NCBI RefSeq assembly: GCF_000284415.1
Contig: NC_017059.1
Coordinates: 2,626,037-2,659,722 of the forward strand
Source: Pararhodospirillum photometricum DSM 122
GTDB taxonomy: Bacteria > Pseudomonadota > Alphaproteobacteria > Rhodospirillales > Rhodospirillaceae
Direction: 5' to 3'
Length of the DNA: 33,686 nt
The position numbers were made by a program, and so were the translations under genes. The notes under the pieces are model-generated. The model was given only the letters and a program-made list of their open reading frames with translations. It had not been told where the DNA came from and did not search any database. Below are positions 19,860 through 28,144 of the stretch, one piece after another (within the stretch, counting starts at the first letter, position 1; every line of letters begins with the position of its first letter).

Positions 19860-20514
19860 CGATGACCCACCCGCCCTCGCCGCCCGCCGCCCGCCCGGAT
19901 CCCTTCGCCCGCTTTCGCCCGGCCACCCGGGCGCGCATTGGCCTGGGCCGGGCCGGCGATGCCCTGCCGCTTGATGCCCTGCTCGACTTCCAGATGGCCC
20001 ACGCCCTGGCCCGCGACGCCGTCCACGGCGCGGTAGACTGGGACGCCCTGGAAGCCGCCCTGCCCCAGGGGCCGCCCCAATAGGGCGCCTGCGGCGGCTG
20101 CGGTGCCATGCCCCCATAAGGAGCCTGCGGCGGTTGCGGCGCCGCGCCCCAATAGGGCGCCTGCGGCGGCTGCGGTGCCATGCCCCCATAGGGTGCCTGC
20201 GGCGGTTGCGGCGCCGCGCCCCAATAGGGCGCCTGCGGCGGCTGCGGTGCCATGCCCCCATAGGGTGCCTGCGGCGGTTGCGGCGCCGCGCCCCCATAGG
20301 GCGCCTGTGGCGGTTGCGGCGCCATGCCCCCATAGGGCGCCTGCGGCGGGATGCCGGCCCACGGCGCCATATACGGAATGCCAAACGGCCCCGGATGCGG
20401 GGCAAAGGCATGGAGCGGCGGATGGGGCGGCTGCGGCGGGGCGGCGGGGGCGTTGGGATCGGACGCGGTGTTTTCCGGGGCCGAAGTATCGGCCGTCCCC
20501 GAGGAATGGGACAT
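19678..20514 (-). CDS. Pro/Gln/Tyr/Gly 12-residue repeat protein, 3' end probably lost
   Basis: The start is real: ATG at 20514 has a perfect AGGAGG about seven bases upstream. After a Pro/Ala-rich leader of 55 residues (with 'FGIPYMAPWAGI') come seven full copies and one partial copy of a 12-residue unit, PPQAPYGGMAPQ, alternating with PPQAPYWGAAPQ (residues about 56-147). From there (about 20070) the frame is merely the antisense of eutC and the end of eutB, as far as a stop at 19678, so the native C-terminus was probably deleted. Low-complexity, probably disordered; function unknown. It follows the MamC-like gene by 43 bp, on the same strand, and is likely in its operon. Confidence 0.6.
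   Translation of the reverse strand: MSHSSGTADTSAPENTASDPNAPAAPPQPPHPPLHAFAPHPGPFGIPYMAPWAGIPPQAPYGGMAPQPPQAPYGGAAPQPPQAPYGGMAPQPPQAPYWGAAPQPPQAPYGGMAPQPPQAPYWGAAPQPPQAPYGGMAPQPPQAPYWGGPWGRAASRASQSTAPWTASRARAWAIWKSSRASSGRASPARPRPMRARVAGRKRAKGSGRAAGGEGGWVIVRLLGPAGAEPGRHRGPGEAGGPRHRAGPCGPASPRTRGRGAYPRGDAGSRHRDSSSFGS
19862..20083 (+). pseudogene. eutC: Ethanolamine ammonia-lyase small subunit, truncated
   Basis: Only the first 73 codons remain of a protein normally about 250-290 residues long. 'DPFARFRPATRARIGLGRAGDALP' and 'LLDFQMAHALARDAVHGAVDWDALEAAL' are a clear EutC N-terminus. Near 20060-20080 the homology stops and the frame runs into the 36-bp repeats of the opposite-strand gene, where it ends at a TAG. 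The cobalamin-binding parts are gone. A deletion joining eutC to the repeat gene best explains it. Confidence 0.85.
20074..20349 (-). repeat. 36-bp tandem repeats (seven full, one partial)
   Basis: Each 36-bp unit codes for the 12-residue repeat. Over most of the array units alternate between a GGM and a WGA type, giving a 72-bp higher-order period; this indicates growth by duplication of pairs. The array coincides with the eutC break. Confidence 0.9.
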
Positions 20515-20557
20515 GATCACCCTCCTTTGGGCGTGGTATCGGAGGCCGGAAGCTTGC

Positions 20558-20929
20558 TTACGCGGCCGGCGTTGGCGCGGACTCAGGAGCGGCCTTGGCA
20601 GCCGGTTTTCCTTTAGAGTCCATGACATAAAGGGCAGCGGCCCCCGTGGCGATCACGGCGGTCGTGGTCAGCAAGGGCCCACCGCGCAAGGTGGCGGCCA
20701 CCACGGCGCCGAGACCTGTGGCGAGGCCGGTCTTGGCCGCGGTGCCGAGCACGCCGCGCACCGCCTGATCGCGGGTCAAGGTGCCGTCTTTCAGGCCGCG
20801 GGCATGCTCGGCCAAGGCCGCCGTGCCGCCGACCAAGGCGCCCAGGGCCCCGGCGCGCAGCAGGGTCTCGGCGAAGGCATACGTTCCCGGGACATAAGCA
20901 TCGGGAACATGAACCGGGAAATGAGACAT
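20558..20929 (-). CDS. Small glycine-rich membrane protein resembling magnetosome MamC (Mms13)
   Basis: A 123-residue protein with two hydrophobic segments, about residues 24-42 (LLRAGALGALVGGTAALA) and 72-105, and a Pro/Ala tail. Aligned from memory with MamC, it shares LGALVGG-AALA, a basic R-x-LK patch, GLAT-L-AV-AT and AA-Y--D, roughly one third identity over 80 positions. The MamC loop residues that contact magnetite (Glu66, Asp70) are not conserved. Composition bias could inflate the match. ATG at 20929 has AGGGAAG upstream. It lies 44 bp after an HMA_2-like gene and before the repeat protein. Confidence 0.6.
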   Translation of the reverse strand: MSHFPVHVPDAYVPGTYAFAETLLRAGALGALVGGTAALAEHARGLKDGTLTRDQAVRGVLGTAAKTGLATGLGAVVAATLRGGPLLTTTAVIATGAAALYVMDSKGKPAAKAAPESAPTPAA

Positions 20930-20973
20930 GGAGGTCTTCCCTCTCAGGGTGGGGTGTAGCGTGCTCCCGCGAC

Positions 20974-21327
20974 TCAGGGGGCCCGCATGCGCAAGGTGGC
21001 AGCGATCAAGGGGCCGAGTTGGTCCTCCGGGACCGATAGACATTCCCGCCAAAAGGCCTCGGGAATCACCGCCGGGTCATAGGTCACGATGGCGGACTGA
21101 GCCGCAGAATTAAGGCGAACCGACTCGATCCCCACGAACGTTGACAGGTCCGTCAGGGAAAAACGCGCTTTTCCCTGGTCGCGCCCCGCCACAACGCCCA
21201 GGGCTCCCAGCCCGATTTTCAGGCGAACCCGGCCCAAAATGTGATGGGCAATGGTTACATGGGACCGCAAGGATACCATAAGGGATGTAAGATCCTCAAG
21301 TCGGGAGGCGGTATCGGACGACGGCAT
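20974..21327 (-). CDS. HMA_2-like domain protein
   Basis: A 117-residue protein with one ferredoxin-like domain. 'VTIAHHILGRVRLKIG' matches the H-x-x-x-G-R-x-R start of the HMA_2 (heavy-metal-associated 2) family, and 'FVGIESVRLNSAAQSAIVTYDP' the middle strand. It lacks the CxxC of classic metal chaperones, as is usual for HMA_2, so metal binding is unproven. I chose the ATG at 21327, with GAGGG five bases upstream, over an ATG at 21279 without a ribosome site. It is first in a minus-strand set with the MamC-like and repeat-protein genes; the divergent promoter region lies upstream. Confidence 0.7.
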   Translation of the reverse strand: MPSSDTASRLEDLTSLMVSLRSHVTIAHHILGRVRLKIGLGALGVVAGRDQGKARFSLTDLSTFVGIESVRLNSAAQSAIVTYDPAVIPEAFWRECLSVPEDQLGPLIAATLRMRAP

Positions 21328-21683
21328 CAAGACCCTCAATGTGCTGTTGCAGTTGCCAGGGTAGAGGGGGGGGAGTCTCGGGACAAGCCTTACGGCGCCG
21401 AAACGTGATCCCATAATAACCCATTTGTCCTGTCGGAATAAGGGGGCGCGAGCCAATTTCCTAGAGATAAAACCGTTAGTTAGCGGCCGCCTTGGATTGA
21501 CATGAGAATGAGGAGCGTCCTCGCATTGAGTGTTGCGAATGACAACGGCTATCAATACCCTAGGAAACCAAGGGCCTCCCCGGGAAACGTTCCCCCGGTC
21601 CTTTGGAGTCCCAAACGCGGAACAGGCGGTCGATGGCCAGAGCGGTTATCGGCCCGGTTCCCCGGTCGAGGAAAGATGATCCG
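21328..21683. promoter_or_regulatory. Divergent control region of the HMA_2/MamC-like and zinc-ribbon operons
   Basis: 356 bp without a supported gene. It holds an imperfect inverted repeat at 21506-21528 (GAATGAGGA-GCG-TCCTCGCATTG) and a weak Fur-box-like match at 21535-21553 (12 of 19 bases of the consensus). Either could co-control both operons. Confidence 0.4.
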
Positions 21684-22223
21684 ATGCTGCCAACCTCCCA
21701 GGATCCGCTGCGGATAACCCGTGAGAGCCTGTTCGATGACACCGAGGCGGCGGAAAGCCTGCTGCACGCCCTGCGCTGGCCGCGTGGTCGCGCGTTGTGC
21801 CCCCATTGCGGGTTCCGGCACAGCTATCGCCTGACCAACGAACGCACCGGTGCCATCCGCTTTAAATGCGCGCGCTGCCGCAAACAGTACTCGGCGCGGC
21901 GCGGAACGGTTCTCGAGCGCTCCAATGTGGCGACGGGTCGCTGGATCGTGGCGCTGTGGCTGGCCTTGAGTGCGCCGGGGGTGGGGCTGGCCGGGCGCAT
22001 CCAACGCGCGACAGGCGTCAGTCACAAGACGGCCTGGGCCATCGTCAACCGCATTGGTGACCACCCGGAGGATCCGGTTTTCACCGCGTTGCGGCGGGAA
22101 ACGGAGCGCGGCGCTTTGGTCATGGATGCCTTGCTGATCGGCGACGCCGAGACCGCATCACCGGCGCTGCCCCGCCGCCGGGTTCTGCTGGCGCAGGCCG
22201 CCTTGCTGGAGAGCACGCCATGA
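21684..22223 (+). CDS. IS1595-type zinc-ribbon and HTH protein without transposase core
   Basis: A 179-residue protein. The N-terminal half matches the IS1595/ISXO2 transposase zinc ribbon and linker: CPHCGFRHSYRLTNERTGAIRFKCARCRKQYSARRGTVLE (two CxxC pairs), then 'GLAGRIQRATGVSHKTAWAIVNRI', the helix-turn-helix part. The DDE integrase-like domain that should follow (another 150 or so residues) is absent, and no terminal repeats are seen. Since its stop overlaps the next ATG, it looks like a domesticated DNA-binding protein rather than a decayed element. Start at ATG 21684; AGGAAAG lies about 9 bases upstream. Confidence 0.65.
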   Translation: MLPTSQDPLRITRESLFDDTEAAESLLHALRWPRGRALCPHCGFRHSYRLTNERTGAIRFKCARCRKQYSARRGTVLERSNVATGRWIVALWLALSAPGVGLAGRIQRATGVSHKTAWAIVNRIGDHPEDPVFTALRRETERGALVMDALLIGDAETASPALPRRRVLLAQAALLESTP

Positions 22224-22531
22224 GCCAAACTCCCTTGCGGGCGGTAGCCTCCCCCGTCGCAGCGGCCGCCTCTCCCATCGCCGTGGCCAAGCCGACAAAG
22301 ACCGCCAAGTCCGGCGGCATCAAGCAGGAACGGACCTGGGCCAAGAATGCCATGGTCGGGTCGCTGGGGGCCCTGGTTCTGACCGGCTTCATGCTCACCG
22401 GCGGCGGGCGGCGCGACAAGAGCACGCGGCTCGCCCACATTGTGGCTGGGGTGGCTTTGCTGGGAACGTCATACTGGCACACCACGCTCTATGGCCCGGG
22501 GGCCCAACGGCGGCCGGACAGTATTCCATGA
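22220..22531 (+). CDS. Small two-helix membrane protein with H-x13-H helix
   Basis: A 103-residue protein I do not recognise. Residues 1-44 are Ala/Pro/Lys-rich and probably cytoplasmic; hydrophobic segments lie at about 46-62 (VGSLGALVLTGFMLTGG) and 70-86. The second contains His-13 residues-His (LAHIVAGVALLGTSYWH), the same spacing used for stacked haem ligands in b-type cytochromes; a haem role is speculation. It overlaps the genes on both sides by four bases, so all three are translationally coupled. Confidence 0.55.
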   Translation: MSQTPLRAVASPVAAAASPIAVAKPTKTAKSGGIKQERTWAKNAMVGSLGALVLTGFMLTGGGRRDKSTRLAHIVAGVALLGTSYWHTTLYGPGAQRRPDSIP

Positions 22532-23313
22532 CCATGCTCCAGCCCTGGGCGTGGATCGACGCCGTGCGCGATCTTTTTGCCGTGAAGACTATCGGCGTTG
22601 TCTACCAGCCGCTGGTCGATCCGCGCACCGGCGTGGTGGTGGGGCACGAGGCGCTGGCCCGATTTCGCGACACGCAAGGCCGCGCCATCGCGCCGGATCG
22701 GGTGTTCGATGCCTTGCATGGGGCCGGGCCGGGGATTTTGTTCGCCGCCGAGGTGGCCCTCAAGCGCTTTCAGATCCGCTGTGCTCCCGCCGAGGGCCTG
22801 TTGTTCGTCAACTTCGACCCCTGTGCCCTGGCCGGTCTGGAGGCCGGCCGGGCCCAGCGGGTTCTTGATGATCTGCTGGCCTTGCGGCCGCGCGTGGTGG
22901 TGGAACTGATCGAAAACACCCACACCGCCCACGTCGATCTCGTGGAACGGACCACCCGGGATCTTCATGCCCGGGGCATCCCCCTGGCCCTTGACGACAT
23001 TGGGGCGCCGGGGACTTTGCTGTCCTTGTATCAGATGTCGCTGGCTGGCTTTTTGAAGTTCGACCGCCAGTGGCTTCAGCACTGGGGGAAGGATCGTCCC
23101 TTGCTCGACAGCTTGCTGGCCTATGCCCAGGCCACCCGCAAGCGTACCGTCTTGGAGGGCGTGGAAACCGAAGAACAGCTAAAAATCGCCTGCGACAGCG
23201 GGTTTGACCTGATTCAAGGATTTTTGTTCCGCGAGCGCTTTTTGGGATTCGAGGGCCCGCTCAGTGCCTTGAGCCAGGGCCCTTCTTGCCTGCGCTCGGT
23301 GGCGGTCGCCTGA
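22528..23313 (+). CDS. EAL-domain protein, probable c-di-GMP phosphodiesterase
   Basis: A 261-residue protein consisting of little more than an EAL domain. Catalytic elements are present: HEALAR (the EAL), FVNFDP, ELIEN, LALDDIG, LKFDRQW, EGVETEEQ and QGFLF, so hydrolysis of cyclic di-GMP is plausible. The usual DDFGTGYS loop 6 is DDIGAPGTL, a departure that may affect activity or dimerisation. No GGDEF or sensory domain is attached; the N-terminus has only 30 residues before the domain. It closes the three-gene overlapping operon. Confidence 0.85.
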   Translation: MTMLQPWAWIDAVRDLFAVKTIGVVYQPLVDPRTGVVVGHEALARFRDTQGRAIAPDRVFDALHGAGPGILFAAEVALKRFQIRCAPAEGLLFVNFDPCALAGLEAGRAQRVLDDLLALRPRVVVELIENTHTAHVDLVERTTRDLHARGIPLALDDIGAPGTLLSLYQMSLAGFLKFDRQWLQHWGKDRPLLDSLLAYAQATRKRTVLEGVETEEQLKIACDSGFDLIQGFLFRERFLGFEGPLSALSQGPSCLRSVAVA

Positions 23314-23321
23314 AGGAAGGG

Positions 23322-23354
23322 AAGGCTGGGGAGGCGCGACCTCCCCAGGCCCCT
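23322..23354 (+). repeat. Palindromic element, copy 8
   Basis: AAGGCTGGGGAGGC, GCG, ACCTCCCCAGGCCCC; one mismatch in the right arm. Begins 9 bp after the EAL gene stop, between convergent genes. Confidence 0.8.
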
Positions 23355-23365
23355 CACGTCTTCTT

Positions 23366-24016
23366 TTAAACGAGATCAAACGCCCGGCTGCGCACCGCGC
23401 GCAAGGGGCGGGGCGGGGCAAGGCCGGCCAACGCCGGATCGGGGTGGCGCACGGCGAGCCAAGCGGCGGCTCCCAGGGTCTCAATCGCCTCCTCGGGCAA
23501 AGAGGCGGCGCGGCCGTGGGCGCGTTCGCGCAGATAGGCCTCAGCCGGGCCCAGGATCAAGGCGCGCATGAGGTCGGCCGGCAGCACGCGGGTTTCGCCC
23601 GACGTATTAAGGCCACGCAAAATGCGTTCCTGGGCGAGACGGGCCTCCATCATCACGTCGATCAAGTCGGAGTTCTGGGCCGCAGTCGGGGCCAGGAATT
23701 CGCTTTGCATCATGAAACGGTGCAGGCGCTCGTTGTCGAGGGCCCAGCACACCATGCCGGTGACCATGGCGCGGACAATCTGTTCCGGGGTACCGTTGGC
23801 GGGCACGACACAGACCGCCGCCGCCCAAGACTTCAAGCCCTCGGCGCACAACGCGAGGGCGAGGCTCTCTTTGCCATCAAAGAAGTGATAAATGCTCCCG
23901 GTGCTGGCCTTCGACCGCGCCCGGATATCCGCGATCGACGTGCCGGCGAACCCCTGGGCCAAAAAACACTCCAGCGCCGCGTCAAGGATGATCTGCCGGG
24001 TATTGCTGCGAGCCAT
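23366..24016 (-). CDS. TetR/AcrR-family transcriptional regulator
   Basis: A 216-residue regulator with the N-terminal HTH 'RQIILDAALECFLAQGFAGTSIADIRARSKASTGSIYHFFDGKESLALAL'. The C-terminal ligand domain has no recognised partner. Start ATG at 24016. It is oriented as the last gene of a minus-strand run with the cyclic-nucleotide-binding protein and isochorismatase-like genes, but 119 bp separate it from them. Target genes are not evident. Confidence 0.88.
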   Translation of the reverse strand: MARSNTRQIILDAALECFLAQGFAGTSIADIRARSKASTGSIYHFFDGKESLALALCAEGLKSWAAAVCVVPANGTPEQIVRAMVTGMVCWALDNERLHRFMMQSEFLAPTAAQNSDLIDVMMEARLAQERILRGLNTSGETRVLPADLMRALILGPAEAYLRERAHGRAASLPEEAIETLGAAAWLAVRHPDPALAGLAPPRPLRAVRSRAFDLV

Positions 24017-24135
24017 GAGGCTTTCCTTAAGACTTCTGTGACAAAATGATCGAGAATGGTCGAGAAGGCACCCTGCGGTCTAGAGTCGGACTCCAGGGAA
24101 CCGAAGGCCACGAAGGAAAAGAACTGAATGCAAGA

Positions 24136-24741
24136 TCAGGTTTGCAATCCGGGCCTTCCGGCCAGGGGATCAGGACCCTCCAGGGCGCGGCCCACCCCCT
24201 GGGCAGCCAAGGCCTCCAGGGCAGCGACGGCCTGTGTCACGGCGGCGAGAGCGTGTGCCACCTCAGGGTTGTCCTGACCCAGCCCGGTGTCCTGACAAAA
24301 ACGGGCCAAGGACTCCGAGGTTTCGCGAAACTGGGTCGCGTGGTCGTCAAACGAGCGCGGCACCTTAAGGTAGACCCGATGGACGGTGCGCAAGTTTTCC
24401 ATCAAAATTTTGATCACGCCGCGCACGAAGGGGTCAATGCCCTGGAGCTTGGCCCGCAACATTTCGGCCGGAATACACAAGACCACGCTGGGGTCACGAA
24501 CGATGGCGGTCGCCATGCGCGGACTGCCGTCGATGACCGACATCTCGCCAAAGAGGCAGCCCCGGGTCATGGTGCCCAGGTGGATTTGCTGGCCGACCTC
24601 GTTGACGTGGTACAGGTCGATGGCTCCGCTTTCGACGATATAAGCCGCATCCCCCGGCGCTCCCTGAACGAACAGGGTCTCCCCTGCCAAGAAAGGTACC
24701 TTTTCCACCGCCTGAGCTCCCTGGACCGGGGCAACGACCAC
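24136..24741 (-). CDS. Cyclic-nucleotide-binding-domain protein
   Basis: A 201-residue protein with one cNMP-binding beta-roll: 'FLAGETLFVQGAPGDAAYIVESGAIDLY' then 'LGTMTRGCLFGEMSVIDGSPRMATAIV', where the phosphate-binding cassette FGEMSVIDGSPRMATA has the Arg that contacts the cyclic phosphate. There is no CRP-type HTH, so it is not a DNA-binding regulator; the C-terminal half is helical. The start is uncertain: GTG at 24741 has no clear ribosome site, and the frame stays open upstream to about 24807. It follows the isochorismatase-like gene and may be coupled to it. Confidence 0.8.
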   Translation of the reverse strand: MVVAPVQGAQAVEKVPFLAGETLFVQGAPGDAAYIVESGAIDLYHVNEVGQQIHLGTMTRGCLFGEMSVIDGSPRMATAIVRDPSVVLCIPAEMLRAKLQGIDPFVRGVIKILMENLRTVHRVYLKVPRSFDDHATQFRETSESLARFCQDTGLGQDNPEVAHALAAVTQAVAALEALAAQGVGRALEGPDPLAGRPGLQT

Positions 24742-24807
24742 GACACACTTGTCGATTCGAAGAAAACGGCGGGGAAAAAAGAGAGGCCTCTTTTTCCCGG
24801 ACGCTGC

Positions 24808-25371
24808 CTAGCGAATCAACGTGGTCGAAATTTCCTTGAACGCCGGATGGTCCTTGGTTGCCAGCCATTCAAACAGAGCCATCTCAACGTTAACCAGAGG
24901 GATCCCCTGCGTGGCGAGACGCTGTTTTGCCTGGGCGACGCTCTCGGGCGAGCGCGACGAACAGGCATCTTCAACAACGAACACCGACCAGCCCTGATCC
25001 TTGAGACCCAGGGCGGTCTGAGTGACGCAAACGTGCATCTCGATTCCACAAAGAACCGCCTGCCGGCGCCCCAGAGACTCCAGGCGCTCCCGGACGGCGG
25101 GCTCCAGGGCTGCCGAGAAGAATCTCTTTTCCACCATCGCTCCCTGCGGCATGTCAACCCTGATATCATGCATGGTGGGACCGAGGCCTTTGGGATACTG
25201 CTCGGTCACGACAACAGGAACCCCCAGGCGATTGGCCGCACGCAAAAGGCGCGACCCGTTCAGCAGAACGCGGCGCGGGTCCGCCATAACCGGACACAGT
25301 TTCTCCTGAACGTCGATGATCACCAGCACACTCTCGTCGGCTTTGATCAGCGAGGGTACGGGGGCGGTCAT
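24808..25371 (-). CDS. Isochorismatase-like cysteine hydrolase
   Basis: A 187-residue enzyme of the isochorismatase superfamily, close in motif to YcaC. It has the catalytic Asp in 'VLVIIDVQEKL', a Lys in 'MVEKRFFSA', and the nucleophilic Cys in 'AVLCGIEMHVCVTQTAL' with the preceding cis-peptide region. Substrate unknown; hydrolysis of a small amide or of isochorismate is possible. The ATG at 25371 has GGAG upstream and was preferred to the upstream in-frame ATG at 25392. Diverges from the helicase gene. Confidence 0.85.
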   Translation of the reverse strand: MTAPVPSLIKADESVLVIIDVQEKLCPVMADPRRVLLNGSRLLRAANRLGVPVVVTEQYPKGLGPTMHDIRVDMPQGAMVEKRFFSAALEPAVRERLESLGRRQAVLCGIEMHVCVTQTALGLKDQGWSVFVVEDACSSRSPESVAQAKQRLATQGIPLVNVEMALFEWLATKDHPAFKEISTTLIR

Positions 25372-25442
25372 GGGCAGCTCTCCGAAAGGCATGGGACGAA
25401 AGACATGGTGTCCTTAACCCGCGCGTCCCGCAAGTCATGTCG

Positions 25443-25470
25443 TTGACAGAAAACGTGCCGGGGATATAGT
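25443..25470 (+). promoter_or_regulatory. Sigma-70 type promoter of the DEAD-box helicase gene
   Basis: TTGACA (25443-25448), 16-bp spacer, TATAGT (25465-25470): both boxes near consensus. Transcription from about 25477 would leave a 5' leader of roughly 160 nt, a length seen for cold-shock helicases. Confidence 0.7.
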
Positions 25471-25636
25471 GCCCTCGCTCGCACGCGGAACCCGTGCCCC
25501 GGTCGTGCTGAACTTCACATGCCCGGCTTCCCTTGAGACGAGGCCCCGCGACTATGGAAACCACCCCCGGGGGATGCCCCAGGTGAGGGTGCCGTCGTTT
25601 GCAGAGGAGCCCCTCCAACCCGTGGACCGATTGTTC

Positions 25637-26989
<1,353 letters not shown>

Positions 26990-27943
26990 CGGGCGTAAGG
27001 GGCGCTGGCGCGATGATCCCCAGTCCGAGGTCATGGAGTTGGATATCGAGGATGGGGTGATTGGCTTTGGCGCCTATCCGCCCGCCTTCATCCTGACGCC
27101 GTGTCTCCTTCCCCCGGAGATCCCGATCGAGGACGACGACGCTGATCTGGACCTTGGCCCCAGCGCACGGGCCGAAATCACCGAGGTGATGGAAACGCCC
27201 CTCGACGATGACGAGACCGCCCTGGATCTAGCCGGTGAACCCCGAATCGAGGACGCCCCCCCTGCCCGCTCGCGCCGGCGTCGGGACCGGGGCGAACGGG
27301 GTGACCCTGCTTGGCGCTCGGCGGCTCCGGCCGTCGAGGAGGTCCCGGTCGTCGAAGAAGAGAGGGCCGTCGAAGAGACGCGGGTCGTTGGGGAAGTAAG
27401 CGTCGAGGAAGAGAAGGGAGCCTCCCCCTTTGGTGACCTCCCCGACACCCCTGAGGAAGCCGGGGAAGCCCTGCCCGACGAAATCGCGGTTGCCCCACGG
27501 CAAGGCGAAGAGCTGGCGCCCGTCGCCCCGACCGAGCCCGAGGAGACCTCCCTCGCCCCGGTGCCCGACGTGGTCTTGGACACCCCCCAGCCCCCTGCCC
27601 TGCCCCCGCTGATCGTGCAAGAAGCCCCAGCCGCGGCGGAAGAAGTCGCGCAAGCGCCCGTTGAGCCCGAGGCCAAGCCCAAGCGGCGCCGCGCCGCCCC
27701 TAAGCGCAAAGCCGCCGAGGACACGCCGGCCGAGGACACGCCGGCCAGCGCCCCGGGAGAAGAGGCGCCCAAGCCGAAGAAGCGGGCCACACGCGCGCGC
27801 AAGACGGCGGAGCCTGCGGCCGAAGCCCCGCAAACGGAAGGCGAGGCTGGGGAAGAGGCCAAACCCAAGCGCCGTCGCACCACCAAGCGCAAAGCCGCGG
27901 AGGAAGCGCCGGTCGAGGCTCCTCAGGATCCCGAGGAGTAAAA

Positions 27944-27974
27944 AACTGGGGAGGCGGCGGCCTCCCCAGACCCT
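27944..27974 (+). repeat. Palindromic element, copy 9
   Basis: CTGGGGAGGC, GGCG, GCCTCCCCAG-type arms with a four-base centre. Begins 3 bp after the helicase-tail stop. Confidence 0.85.
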
Positions 27975-28089
27975 CGTTCTGGCCTCCCCTGCTCTCCCTC
28001 AGGGCGTGTCATCAAACCATCCCTGTCCCAATCCCCACCCGTGGGTTAATAGCCTCCCATGAAGCCGGCGTTTCGCTTGCCTTCCAAGC

Positions 28090-28108
28090 GAGAATGACTA
28101 TCATTATC
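28090..28108 (+). promoter_or_regulatory. Fur box upstream of the second HMA_2-like gene
   Basis: GAGAATGACTATCATTATC matches the 19-bp Fur consensus GATAATGATAATCATTATC at 16 positions. It lies 36 bp before the ATG of the gene at 28145. Strong match, so iron control of that gene is likely. Confidence 0.8.
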
Positions 28109-28144
28109 CATAGTCGTCACGGCCTCTCAGACGGGAGACAGGGA

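Noticed and set aside
20074..20349. Repeats of 36 bp near a eut gene as a CRISPR-like array
   Set aside because: There are no unique spacers; the repeats are contiguous and in frame with a gene that has a good ribosome site.
28094..28144. Upstream ATG at 28094 as the start of the HMA_2-like gene
   Set aside because: It falls inside the Fur box, and the domain begins at the ATG at 28145, which has its own ribosome site.
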